DNA of 64,000 bases from the NCBI GenBank assembly GCA_964035775.1, contig OZ038316.1:9053499-9117498 (forward strand), read 5' to 3'. Within the stretch, counting starts at the first letter, position 1. Every line of letters begins with the position of its first letter. This DNA is from Osedax frankpressi (Eukaryota; Annelida; Polychaeta; Sabellida; Siboglinidae). The position numbers and the translations under genes are program-made. A model generated the notes under the pieces. The model saw only the letters and a program-made list of their open reading frames with translations, was not told the DNA's origin and did not search any database. Of the stretch, positions 1-13,380 are shown piece by piece.

Positions 1-138
1 CTCTGGTTAGTCTGGCATCCTCTTGTCTTAAACCTATAAGTCCTATACCCCTGCAGTGTATGATTTATAACACTTTAGATTTATAAGCATATATTCCTAC
101 ACTCACCTTTATACTTATATATATATATATCCATCAAT

Positions 139-1435
139 GCCCATCTCCTTACCCATCTTAATACCCATCTCAATACCCATCCCAATACCTATTTCAATAC
201 ACATCTCAATACCCATCCCAATACCTATCCCAATATCCATCCCAATACCCATCCCAATACCCATCCCAATACCCATCCCAATACCCATCCCAATACCCAT
301 CCCAATACCCATCCCAATTCCCATCCCAATACCCATCCCAATACCCATCCCAATACCCATCCCAATACCCATCCCAATACCCATCCCAATTCCCATCCCA
401 ATACCCATCCCAATACCCATCCCACTACCCATCTCAATACCCATCCCAAAACCCATCCCAATACCCATCCCAATACCCATCCCAATACCCATCTCAATAC
501 CCATCCCAATACCCATCCCAATACCCATCCCAATACCCATCCCAATACCCATCCCAATTCCCATCCCAATACCCATCCCAATACCCATCCCAATACCCAT
601 CTCAATACCCATCCCAATACCCATCCCAATACCCATCCCAATATCCATCCCAATACCCATCCCAATACCCATCCCAATACCCATCCCAATACCCATCCAA
701 ATACCCATCCCAATACCCATCTTAACACCCATCCCAATACCCATCCCAATACCCATCCCAATACCCATCCCAATACCCATCCTAATACCTATCTCAATAC
801 CCATCCCTATACCCATCCCTATACCCATCCCAATACCCATCCCAATACCCATCCCAATACCCATCCCAATACCCATCCCAATACCCATCCCAATACCCAT
901 CCCAATACCCATCCCAATACCCATCCTAATACCTATCTCAATACCCATCCCTATACCCATCCCTATACCCATCCCAATACCCATCCCAATACCCATCCCA
1001 ATACCCATCCCAATACCCATCCCAATACCCATCCCAATATCCATCCCAATACCCATCCCAATACCCATCCCAATACCCATCCCAATACCCATCCCAATAC
1101 CCATCCCAATACCCATCCCAATACCCATCCCAATACCCACCCCAATACCCATCCCAATACCCACCCCAATACCCATCCCAATACCCATCCCAATACCCAT
1201 CCCAATCCCATCCCAATACCCATCTTAACACCCATCCCAATACCCATCTTAACACCCATCCCAATACCCATCCCAATACCCATCCCAATACCCATCCCAA
1301 TACCCATCCCAATACCCATCCCAATACCCACCCCAATACCCATCCCAATACCCACCCCAATACCCATCCCAATACCCATCCCAATACCCATCCCAATACC
1401 CATCCCAATACCCATCCCAATACCCATCTCTAACC
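139..1435 (+). repeat. 12-bp minisatellite (CCCATCCCAATA)n
   Basis: About 108 copies of a 12-bp unit with occasional substitutions. It lies in the intron upstream of the first visible ABC transporter exon and is pyrimidine-rich on that gene's sense strand. Because 12 is a multiple of 3, long open frames (Ile-Pro or Met-Gly-Ile-Gly repeats) occur on both strands; these are repeat artefacts. Positions 1-138 hold no exon that I can see. Confidence 0.95.
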
Positions 1436-1533
1436 TATCTCAACACCAACTTCTTTAAATATCTCCTAGAGAAATGACTTTTATAGTAATCTAATCTAGT
1501 TCACGTAATCCCACTCCCCGTGGTCTCGGTGAA

Positions 1534-1557
1534 ATGTCACGTGTCATATGTCACGTG
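1534..1557. promoter_or_regulatory. Tandem E-box pair (ATGTCACGTG twice)
   Basis: ATGTCACGTG occurs at 1534-1543 and again at 1548-1557, giving two palindromic CACGTG E-boxes 14 bp apart. They are intronic, about 60 bp before an acceptor. CACGTG is the core bound by bHLH-Zip factors such as TFEB, MITF and USF. Function here is unknown. Confidence 0.35.
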
Positions 1558-1613
1558 CCACTATTCTCCGCCCTCTTTCCGCAAACCGAGCCTATAATAA
1601 ACTCATTTGACAG

Positions 1614-4600
1614 GCGGTCAACGTCAACGGTTGGCTATTGCCCGTGCTATTATCCGTTCACCCAACATCCTACTATTGGACGAAGCTACATCGTCGCTGG
1701 ACTCCCAATCCGAACACATGGTTATCCAACACCATATTATGTAACCATTAACCATTAACTGTTATGTAATTATTATATAATTATTGAGTAATTATTTGAA
1801 ATGAAAAATAAACTCTATATATTTTCAATGTCAATATTATTAAATATTACGAAAAGATAATAATAATAAAAAAACTGCATTCTAGGCAACTAAAATACAT
1901 TTTCTCGGAATTGGACGGATAACAATTTATTTATTGTTCGCATATATCTATTTACTCCGAGGCTTTACTAAGATTAAGATCATTATTAATTAAGCTCCTC
2001 CTCTCACATTCACCACTAGTTACCCAACTTGTATAATACCACATTTCGGACCATTCTACATATTCCTCTAGCTTATATTTACATATTTCTTGAATACCTT
2101 AAGCGCTTAATAAACGCTGAAAAATCACTTCATTTTATGCAAAGAAATTCAATTTCTAGCAGAAAATTACGAGAAATTACGCAGTATTTAATTTGTCCGC
2201 TGACGTGTTTGTGACGTGTTCTATTTACAAACTACAAATGAATTTTCCATGTGATAAATTTTTATTTAGTAAATTAAATTTGAATTAATATAATATCATA
2301 ATATAAAATATTATTTTTTTAGCTTATTAGCTTTTTTACACTCATCTCACTCTGATCTCTACATCTCACTCTCATCTCTATATCTCACTCTCATCTCTAC
2401 ATCTCACTCTCATCTCTATATCTCACTCTCATCTCTACATCTCACCCTTATCTCTACACCTCACTCTCATCTCACTCTCATCTCTACACCTCACCCTCAC
2501 TCTCATCTCTATATCTCACTCTCATTTCTACATCTCAGCATCACCTCTACACCTCACTCTCATCTTTACACCTCACTATCATCTCTACACCTCACTCTCA
2601 TTTATACACATCACCCTCATCTCTACATCTCACTCTTATCTCTACATCTCATCCGTATCTCTACATCTCACTCTCATCTCTACATCTCACTCTCATCTCT
2701 ACATCTCACTCTCATCTCTACATCTCACTCCCATCTCTACTTCTCACCCTTATCTCTACACCTCACTCTCACTCTCATCTCACTCTCATCTCTACACCTC
2801 ACCCTCACTCTCATCCATACATCTCACTCTCATCTCTACACCTCACCCTCACTCTCACCTCTACACCTCACTCTCATTTCTACATCTCAGCCTCACCTCT
2901 ACATCTCACTCTCATCTCACTCTCATCTCTACATCTCACTCTCATCTCTACATCTCACTCTCATCTCTACATCTCTACATCTCACTCTCATCTCTACATC
3001 TCACTCTCATCTCTATATCTCACTCCCATCTCTACATCTCACTCTCATCTCTACATCTCACTCTCACTCTCATTTCTACATCTCAGCCTCACCTCTACAC
3101 CTCACTCTCATCTCTACATATCACTCTCACTCTCATCTCACTCTCATCTCACTCTCATCTCACTCTCATCTCACTCTCATATCTACACCTCACCCTCACC
3201 CTCACTCTCATCTCTACATCGCACTCTCATTTCTACATTTCACTCTCATCTCTACACCTCACTCTCATTTCTACATCTCAGCCTCACCTCTATACCTCAC
3301 TCTCACTCTCATCTCACTCTCATCTCTACACCTCACTCTCACTCTCATCTCTACATCTCACTCTCATCTCTACATCTCACTCTCACTCTCATCTCACTCT
3401 CATCTCACTCTCATCTCACTCTCATCTCACTCTCATCTCACTCTCATCTCACTCTCATCTCACTCTCATCTCTACACCTCACCCTCACTCTCATCTCTAC
3501 ATCTCACTCTCATCTCTACATCTCAGCCTCACCTCTACACCTCACTCTCATCTCTACATCTCACTCTCATCTCTACACCTCACTCTCATCTCTACATCTC
3601 ACTCTCATCTCTACACCTCACTCTCACTCTCATCTCACTCTCATTTCTACACCTCACTTTCACTCTCATCTCACTCTCATTTCTACACCTCACTCTCACT
3701 CTCATCTCACTCTCATTTCTACACCTCACCCTCACTCTCATCTCACCCTCACTCTCATCTCTACATATCACTCTCATCTCTACACCTCACTTTCACTCTC
3801 ATCTCTACATCTCACTCTCATCTCTACATCTCACACTCATCTCTACACCTCACTTTAATTTATACACCTCACTCTCACTCTCATCTCACTCTCATTTCTA
3901 CACCTCACTCTCACTCTCATCTCTACATCTCACTCTCATCTCTACATCTCATCCGTATCTCTAAACCTCACTCTCATCTCTACATCTCACTCTCATCTCT
4001 ATACCTCACTCTCATTTCTACATCTCACCCGTATCTATACCTCACTCTCATCTCTACACCTCACCCTCACTCCCATCTCTACACCTCACCCTCACTCTCA
4101 TCTCTACATATCACTCTCATCTCTAAACCTCACTCTCATCTCTACATCTCACTCTCATCTCTATACCTCACTCTCATTTCTACACCTCACCCTCACTCTC
4201 ATCTCTACACCTCACCCTCACTCTCATCTTTACATCTCACTCTCATCTCTATACCTCACTCTCATTTCTACACCTCACCCTCACTCTCATCTCTACACCT
4301 CACCCTCACTCTCATCTCTACATCTCACTCTCATTCTCATCTCACTCTCATCTCACTCTCATCTCACTCTCATCTCTACACCTCACCCTCACTCTCATCT
4401 CTACATCTCACTCTCATCTCTACATCTCAGCCTCACCTCTACACCTCACTCTCATCTCTACATCTCACTCTCATCTCTACACCTCACTCTCACTCTCATC
4501 TCACTCTCATCTCTACACCTCACCCTCACTCTCATCTCTACACCTCACCCTCACTCTCATCTCTACATATCACTCTCATCTCTAAACCTCACTCTCATCT

Positions 4601-7600
4601 CTACATCTCACTCTCATCTCTAAACCTCACTCTCATCTCTACATCTCACTCTCATCTCTATACCTCACTCTCATCTCTACACCTCACCCTCACTCTCATC
4701 TCTACATCTCACTCTCATCTCTATACCTCACTCTCATTTCTACACCTCACCCTCACTCTCATCTCTACACCTCACTTTCACTCTCATCTCTACATCTCAC
4801 TCTCATCTCTACATCTCACACTCATCTCTACACCTCACCCTCACTCTCATCTCTACACCTCACTTTCACTCTCATCTCTACATCTCACTCTCATCTCTAT
4901 ACCTCACTCTCATCTCTACACCTCACCCTCACTCTCATCTCTACACCTCACCCTCACTCTCATCTCTACATATCACTCTCATCTCTAAACCTCACTCTCA
5001 TCTCTACATCTCACTCTCATCTCTATACCTCACTCTCATTTCTACATATCACCCGTATCTATACCTCACTCTCATTTCTACACCTCACTCTCACTCTCAT
5101 CTCTACACCTCACCCTCACTCTCATTTCTACACCTCACCCTCACTCTCATCTCTAAACCTCACCCTCACTCTCATCTCTACATCTCACTCTCATCTCTAT
5201 ACCTCACTCTCATTTCTACACCTCACCCTCACTCTCATCTCTACACCTCACCCTCACTCTCATCTCTACATCTCACTCTCATCTCTATACCTCACTCTCA
5301 TTTCTACACCTCACCCTCACTCTCATCTCTACACCTCACTTTCACTCTCATCTCTACATCTCACTCTCATCTCTACATCTCATCCGTATCTCTAAACCTC
5401 ACTCTCATCTCTAAACCTCACTCTCATCTCTACATCTCACTCTCATCTCTATACCTCACTCTCATTTCTACATCTCACCCATCTCTACACCTCACCCTCA
5501 CTCTCATCTCTACACCTCACCCTCACTCCCATCTCTACATATCACTCTCATCTCTAAACCTCACTCTCATCTCTACATCTCACTCTCATCTCTATACCTC
5601 ACTCTCATTTCTACACCTCACCCTCACTCTCATCTCTACACCTCACTTTCACTCTCATCTCTACATCTCACTCTCATCTCTACATCTCATCCGTATCTCT
5701 AAACCTCACTCTCATCTCTAAACCTCACTCTCATCTCTACATCTCACTCTCATCTCTATACCTCACTCTCATTTCTACATCTCACCCATCTCTACACCTC
5801 ACCCTCACTCTCATCTCTACACCTCACCCTCACTCCCATCTCTACATATCACTCTCATCTCTAAACCTCACTCTCATCTCTACATCTCACTCTCATCTCT
5901 ATACCTCACTCTCATTTCTACACCTCACCCTCACTCTCATCTCTACACCTCACCCTCACTCTCATTTCTACACCTCACCCTCACTCTCATCTCTAAACCT
6001 CACTCTCATCTCTACATCTCACTCTCATCTCTATACCTCACTCTCATTTCTACACCTCACCCTCACTCTCATCTCTACACCTCACCCTCACTCTCATCTC
6101 TAAACCTCACTCTCATCTCTACATCTCACTCTCATCTCTATACCTCACTCTCATTTCTACACCTCACCCTCACTCTCATCTCTACACCTCACCCTCACTC
6201 TCATCTCTACATATCACTCTCATCTCTAAACCTCACTCTCATCTCTACATCTCACTCTCATCTCTATACCTCACTCTCATTTCTACATATCACCCGTATC
6301 TATACCTCACTCTCATCTCTACACCTCACCCTCACTCTCATCTCTACACCTCACCCTCACTCTCATCTCTACATCTCACTCTCATCTCTAAACCTCACTC
6401 TCATCTCTACATCTCACTCTCATCTCTACACCTCACCCTCACTCTCATCTCTACATCTCACTCTCATCTCTATACCTCACTCTCATTTCTACACCTCACC
6501 CTCACTCTCATCTCTACACCTCACCCTCACTCTCATCTCTACATATCACTCTCATCTCTAAACCTCACTCTCATCTCTACATCTCACTCTCATCTCTACA
6601 TCTCACTCTCATCTCTACATCTCACTCTCATCTCTACACCTCACCCTCACTCTCATCTCTACACCTCACTCTCATCTCTACATCTCACTCTCATCTCTAC
6701 ATCTCACTCTCATCTCTACACCTCACCCTCACTCTCATCTCTACATCTCACTCTCATCTCTACATCTCACTCTCATCTCTACATCTCACTCTCATCTCTA
6801 CACCTCACCCTCACTCTCATCTCTACATCTCACTCTCATCTCTATACCTCACTCTCATTTCTACACCTCACCCTCACTCTCATCTCTACACCTCACCCTC
6901 ACTCTCATCTCTACATATCACTCTCATCTCTAAACCTCACTCTCATCTCTACATCTCACTCTCATCTCTACATCTCACTCTCATCTCTACACCTCACCCT
7001 CACTCTCATCTCTACATCTCACTCTCATCTCTACATCTCACTCTCATCTCTACATCTCTACATCTCACTCTCATCTATACATCTCTACATCTCACTCTCA
7101 TCTCTACATCTCTACATCTCACTCTCATCTCTACATCTTTAATGCATTATTATCTTCATCATCCACATCTGCATTCTTCCTTCCAGTCCTCCCTCCCTGC
7201 CTCACCATTCTTCCTTCCAGTCCTCTCTCCCTGCCTCACCATTCTTCCTTCCAGTCCTCTCTCCCTGCCTCACCATTCTTCCTTCCAGTCCTCTCTCCCT
7301 GCCTCACCATTCTTCCTTCCAGTCCTCTCTCCCTGCCTCACCATTCTTTCTTCCAGTCCTCTCTCCCTGCCTCACCATTCTTCCTTCCAGTCCTCTCTCC
7401 CTGCCTCACCATTCTTTCTTCCAGTCCTCTCTCCCTGCCTCACCATTCTTCCTTCCAGTCCTCTCTCCCTGCCTCACCATTTCTATATCTTAGGTTCAAG
7501 AAGCCCTTTTCCGTAACCTCTCGAAACGTACAATGCTCATTATCGCCCATCGGCTGAGTACAGTGGAGAGAGCTGACCGAATAATTGTCATTGATAAGGG

Positions 7601-8469
7601 TCGCGTTATTCAAAAGGTTCCCTCCCTCCCTTCTACTTCTCCCTCCCTCCTACTTCTCCCTTTCTCCTTCCCTCCCTACCTACTTCTCCCTTTCTCCTAC
7701 TTCTCCCTCTCTCCTTCCCTCCCTCTCTCCCTCCCTTCCCTCTCTCCCTCCCTTCCATCTCTCCCCCCTTCCCTCTCTCCCTCCTTCCTTCCCCTCCCCC
7801 TCCCTTCCTTCTCTCCCTCCTTCCCTCTCTCCTTCCCTCCCTCCCTTCCCTCTATCCCTCCTTCACTCCCTTCCTCCCCCCTCCCTTCCTCCCTCCATTA
7901 ACCCCCATTACTGCTCATCGTGTCAGGGTAACCACGCTAGCCTGTTAAGGCAGGGAGGCATGTACGCAAATCTCGTACGGCAAGATTTCGGCCCAGCATT
8001 CGTTTTCACCGACGCAGTCTCGGAGACTCCATTTCACAGCAATTCACCAACAACGGCACGCAACGAACAATTTCATTCACCCTCCAAACCCAGCGACTCA
8101 TTCGAAATTGCCGTCGGATCGAAAGATTCATTTCAATTCGTCAGCCAATCGGATGACTCGTTTCAATTCGCCGTCCAATCGGATGACTCGTTTCAATTCG
8201 CCGTCCAATCGAACGACTCGTTACAATTCGCCGTCCAATCGAATGACTCCGACGATTTAAAAGTCTCCGAATACTCGAGCCCGCCGACATCTCGACCTGT
8301 ACCGACCGAGGCCGAACAAGCGGCGACCCCTAGCGGATATCTGGTGAATGCACCTCGCTTCATGACATCCGCCGCGAACACTATTTCCGGATCCAGCGCG
8401 TCTTCGACGGCGACGTTGTTCATCTCAATATCGGAATCGTCGACCTCTAGTGGCAGCTTCTCCTTCTAG
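1614..8469 (+). CDS. ABCB9: ABCB9/TAPL-like ABC transporter, 3' end (last three exons, partial)
   Basis: Exons 1614-1720, 7494-7616 and 7927-8469 (stop TAG 8467-8469) join in frame. The first opens inside the ABC signature ([12 protein letters not shown]), then [11 protein letters not shown] (Walker B and D-loop). The second gives [20 protein letters not shown] with the H-loop His, then DKGRVIQK. The third continues [19 protein letters not shown]. The stretch [18 protein letters not shown] and DKGRV is closest, from memory, to ABCB9/TAPL, a lysosomal peptide-exporting half transporter; ABCB8/ABCB10 or TAP is the alternative. The membrane domain and Walker A lie upstream of the window. After the nucleotide-binding domain comes an unusual Ser/Thr/Asp-rich tail of about 155 residues with a 10-residue repeat. 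The introns (5773 and 310 bp) are nearly all minisatellite. Splice sites: donors ATG/GTTATC and AAG/GTTCCC, acceptors CTTAG/GTT and GTCAG/GGT. Confidence 0.85.
1721..2335 (+). other. Start of ABC transporter intron, AT-rich, no feature seen
   Basis: The donor GTTATC at 1721 follows the exon ending in SEHM. The stretch up to the minisatellite is AT-rich. Only a 61-codon chance frame (2029-2214) occurs and nothing in it is recognisable. Confidence 0.6.
2341..7140 (+). repeat. 4.8-kb compound CT-rich minisatellite (19-bp CTCTACATCTCACTCTCAT family)
   Basis: The basic 19-bp unit CTCTACATCTCACTCTCAT alternates with shorter CATCTCACTCT pieces and with variants (CACC, TATACC, AAACC, AGCC). From about 4080 on, multi-unit blocks recur: the CTACATATCACTCTCATC then TCTAAACC combination comes back at roughly 300-460-bp spacing, showing higher-order amplification. 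It fills most of a 5.8-kb intron and is almost pure pyrimidine plus A on the sense strand. Confidence 0.95.
7170..7480 (+). repeat. 34-bp minisatellite abutting an ABC transporter acceptor
   Basis: About nine near-identical 34-bp units built from TTCCTTCCAGTCCTCTCTCC and CTGCCTCACCATTC. The array stops 13 bp before the real acceptor at 7492-7493. Every unit contains a polypyrimidine tract followed by CCAG. Confidence 0.95.
7617..7900 (+). repeat. CT-rich low-complexity tract filling a short intron
   Basis: Irregular CCCTCCCTT-type repeats occupy almost all of the 310-bp intron 7617-7926, ending about 25 bp before acceptor GTGTCAG. Long Pro/Ser/Leu open frames over it are composition artefacts. 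Confidence 0.9.
8089..8250 (+). repeat. Coding 30-bp minisatellite in the ABC transporter C-terminal tail
   Basis: Five full 10-codon units and a partial sixth encode [30 protein letters not shown] twice, [10 protein letters not shown] and SNDS. The unit keeps the frame, and changes between units are mostly conservative. The tail lies C-terminal to the ATPase domain, so it would face the cytosol. Confidence 0.85.
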
Positions 8470-11400
8470 TGGACGCTATGTTATGGTGAGATCATTGCAG
8501 GGCTCACTTCGGCTATATTACACCCTTATATCGGGCTAGTGTCATCATTATAGGGATCAATACTGTTTGATTACTTCAACGGTCACTCTATCGCCTAATT
8601 AAATAGCAGTTCCATAGTACAGACTATAACAATGCGTCTTAATCGAAATTGCAGGTTAATAGTATTGCCGACCAATATTTCTTTGTAATGATACGAATTC
8701 GCCTGTTCCATTTCAACTCCATGGCATTCCATTACGTCCCATGCGGCTGCGGATTACAAATGCAACCACGTACCAACCGAACGCTGTCACGCCGTCGTCT
8801 TTACTTTACGAGGTAGACTAAACAGGCCTCGGGGCAGTACTTTCGCAGGGAATTAGTAATCATCATCATTTTTAGAAAACAAACATTTTTTGTTAACACA
8901 TTATTTATATTAAATCATTACACCAACATTTTATTTATTACAATATCACATCGATTATTATGAATTAACAAGTAATGGGTTAATTCATCTTTTCAGATTA
9001 TATAATAATAATTTAGATTCTTTTGTTGCTATATGAATATTATATAACTTGAGAGTCCTATAATTTATTTATCAATAAATATAAATCCTCAATTAAGTCG
9101 CATTTGTCATTAGCTACATGTTAATTGACTCTCACAATATTGATTACAAATTTTGTCTAGAATTTATTCTTCTAAATAAACTACATTTGACATATAGTAA
9201 AGATCCATGTGGGATTGTATATGTATATATTATCAAATTATTGGAGCCCATTAGTTTTATTAATTTAATACAACTGATCTATTTCCAACTTATGTTGATC
9301 CTTATGGAATGTGTATAGTTAAGAATCAGACAATATTACCTAGATATACCTAGATATCGGCGAGAATAATATCTGATTAAATGCTAACAAGAGTTATGTT
9401 TTCTTTATTATTAATTATAAATAGATCTTTGTTATATTGTAGTGCAATTAGTAAAATGATTATGTAATTGCATAAATAATTGTTCCGTATTTTGATATCA
9501 TATTTGTCTTGTTGCTGATATTCGTGGGTAGGCGATTATTTGTAATAATTTATTGATGAGTCTTGTCGATCTAGAATTATAATAGTCGTATAATAATGAA
9601 AAGTACTGGTAATTTTCAAAGATATAGGGATATTATATTTCAGATATTATACTATTATTATAGTATATTTTCTATTATTACACGTTGTGAAATTAAAATC
9701 TTAGTATTCTCGAAGATTCTTTACTCCAACGTAAATTTTACAACTGCATTGATTACTAGCGTTTCGCTTTTATTTATATGTAATGTAATAGCAGTTAGCT
9801 AATTGTATATATTACCAACGCTTGACGTCGATGTAAAAGTGGGCATTATTTGCGTAAAGATAGTAGCTTATGTTAATTAATTAATTGAGTATTTAAGTAA
9901 GTATATCTCCACGATAACTACTTTAGTTAAACCTGTATTATCTGACTATGTTTGGAAAATAATTGATTAGGTATAAATCGAAAAAATGCTCTAAAATGTT
10001 AACGTTAGGGTAGTACATATTCATCCCGAATACACCTTGTTCCTAACAGCAATACAGCAATTATTCACTCATGAGTTAAAGTGATAATTACGAAACTAAA
10101 TCATATGGTGTGATGCATGCAAATAAAACTCGTCACTGGGCATATGCCACACAGAAAAATGTTATTAATAATATTGTTCAGTATGACATGGTGAACGTTT
10201 AGTGGTGCATTACCGGAACACGAACAGTACCTATTAATGTTCCGGAATGTACCAATAAATGTTCCGGAATGTACCAATAAATGTTCCAAGTCCATTTATC
10301 CCTTTTAAATATAATATCAAATGAAAGATATATTAATTTTGTAATGTATTTGTAATAACAAAATATCAATATAAATATCTTCTTATAAGATAAGTAATAT
10401 CTAAAACTTTTCATAAATAATTCTAACCAGTTTTATATTTGGGAAAACCGAATATAATTATAATATGTATGTAGTTACAATCATGTGGGTAGAAAGATGA
10501 AAGAGTTAGGACAGTCATCAGATTATAGTAGTGGAAAATTATAATCACATTTGTATGTTTTGTTTACAATGTTCTTGATATATACATGCTAAATTAATAA
10601 ATTCTATTCATAATTATCATATGTTCTTTTATAATATTTAAAACTTATAATTAAAATACTTAACTAATACATTCAGTAACGTTTTATAATAAAATAATAA
10701 TTATTTACAACTCATTTAACTTGATTTTCTCAGAATATTATAATTTCGTATAAAAATTACTAATACTCTTATAATTTTTGTCATATTAATCTCAAGTTTT
10801 CATAGATTGTTTATTATATATTAGTATTTTAGATTTGTTATTCAGTTTTAATAAATTAATTTAATTTGCCATGCATAATTATTACAATATCAGAAAAAAT
10901 GTGTACATTTTTGGATCCAATTTTTGGTACATCAAATTTTTACACTAGAAGTGATTGACTAAAAAGTGATTACACGTGAGTTCGTTCTGAATATCGATAA
11001 CGCAGTTATTGAGGTAATATATTTGCCGAATTGTGAAATGTCAGGTACGTATGTATGTCATCTGCGTATGTGTGACATTTAATATTGTCTTATTATTTAA
11101 AAACATCGAGGTAAGGCAATATATATATATTGAATAGTATGAGAAGTAATACAGCCTCCGAGGAATTCTGTAAGTGATAGTTCAAGGTTGTGATATTTGA
11201 GGTTGATGTAATATGACCAGTTGTTTAGATATGTTTTTAGTTTGGTTAATGCTATTCCAGTTATATAGATAGATGAGAATATGTATTGAAAGTATAACAT
11301 GGTTGATAGTATCGAATACTGACAAAATGTCTAGGTAAGAAATTCTTGAGCAATTATTAAGCGATTATTGTCAACTGAGGTGAAGATGTCGTTCGTATTA

Positions 11401-12953
11401 AGATGAAAGTTGTTGCTGTGCTCTTATGATTGGTATAGCAGCTCTGTAAGTTGTACATTGAGGATATTCGGTCGGATATAACTTAATTTGAGAAGCGATA
11501 ACTATTTCTAGAGGTCACATATAAGTATTGCCTCCTATTCGTACTACAATACTCTCACGAATACGTAACTAACACATCTAGTGCTACCCGAGGGTTTCTC
11601 GTACCTTAATATTTAGAACCTTCAAACGTAACGATAACGTAACGCTGCTTCTTATTATAGATATTACGATATTTGCCTCGAGCTTTCTTGCTACGATCAT
11701 AATATGGCTACCTTCGCTACGAGAATCTAAATGCTAACACTCGATCAGTTGAAAATATATATTCTATACCTTCAGCTACATTAGGTGTTGGCGATACAGC
11801 GACTAATTATTATCTATTTAAGATTCGGATAAATAATATCCAAATGGTTTCAACGATAATAGTAACTTTAAGCAGGCCCTTACATTTAATAGGCTTTGAA
11901 GATATGCACTCTATCGTCGCCGACCCGAGTGTTCTGTCTTTTATAGACACATTCTACATATTAAATTGTTAACGAAGTTATAACAGGTATAGTTATAATG
12001 GTAAATAATTGTGTTAACATACGAGTGATGTTATCTATAGACTGTATATTTGGCATAGGAAATATGAAGAAAATTGACATTAATATCCATGATACATTAA
12101 TATCTAGTAGAAAACGATTAATATCAATTAATAATATACATCATCAATACATTCCCGGATAAGTTGTCAATCACTGAGATATTACTGTATTTAGACCAAT
12201 AAAATAATAAGATTGCGAAAAGGTATAGTAATTAAACTTTAGAAAACCGGAATTTGCGGGTACGTTAGTTACTAGGATAATTACAACATTGAAAATGATC
12301 CAAGAATATATTACGCAATGACAATACCGAAGAAATAATTTCCTATGAAACTACATGATTATGGATAGAATCTAATTATAGATATTTTGAATTGGGGAAA
12401 ATTGTTTACAATATTATATTTTTAAATTAAAAAATATGTGTTAAATACCCTTAAATTCATAACTAATATATAATTTCTAATATTTTAGTCGGTAATATAT
12501 ATAAATATATATATATATATATTTAGTTAATTTCACTGAATGTCATACATGAGTATATAAGATCATTAATGGGAGTATTTTTCCTAAATCTAGATTTAGG
12601 AAACATTTAATAGAAGCTTCTATTAATTACGCCACCTGAAGCAAATATATAAAATAACACCTGGAAAAATATTAGTAAAATAAATGATATAGATGCAAAC
12701 AAAATCTAAAAGATATAATTCTTTATAAATTTTAGTAAAGGAATCCTGAAAAACTTTATACAAATCATTAGTTAACTAGACAACCATATTAATACAGTAT
12801 AACTATTAGCTTGAAATGCCTATTATTAATGACATGACATATTATATGTTGACAGTTGTGTTGCGATGTATAGGATTCGAAAATGTAATATTTATATAAT
12901 AGTGATTGATATCATGAACTACCTTATCTATTGTATGCGAATGTAAGCATATA

Positions 12954-13050
<97 letters not shown>

Positions 13051-13334
13051 GTGTATATACGATCGGTGTTATATATTTTACAAACATTTTAATTGATGAA
13101 GATCACAAAATATAGTTTGTTTTCTAAAGAAAATGTACTATTTGCGACAATTATTCATGATATATTTATTATCGATATATATATATATATAATATGTAGG
13201 TATTATCTTTGAGAATTAATTTATATGTTTATCAAAATAATATTTATATTATTTGTACTAAAAACGAATACTATTTAATTAAAAAAAAATACTCATAAAT
13301 TATTACCTAATGATTATATCATATGGAATCGTAT

Positions 13335-13380
<46 letters not shown>

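Noticed and set aside
137-1228. 363-codon Ile-Pro repeat frame and Met-Gly-Ile-Gly frames opposite
   Set aside because: They are translations of a 12-bp non-coding minisatellite in an intron; open on several frames and both strands, with no non-repeat coding flank.
7585-7926. N-terminal Ser/Leu/Pro part of a 294-codon frame ending at 8469
   Set aside because: This part is the CT-rich intron; the real exon starts at 7927 after GTCAG, as shown by continuity with the ATPase domain.
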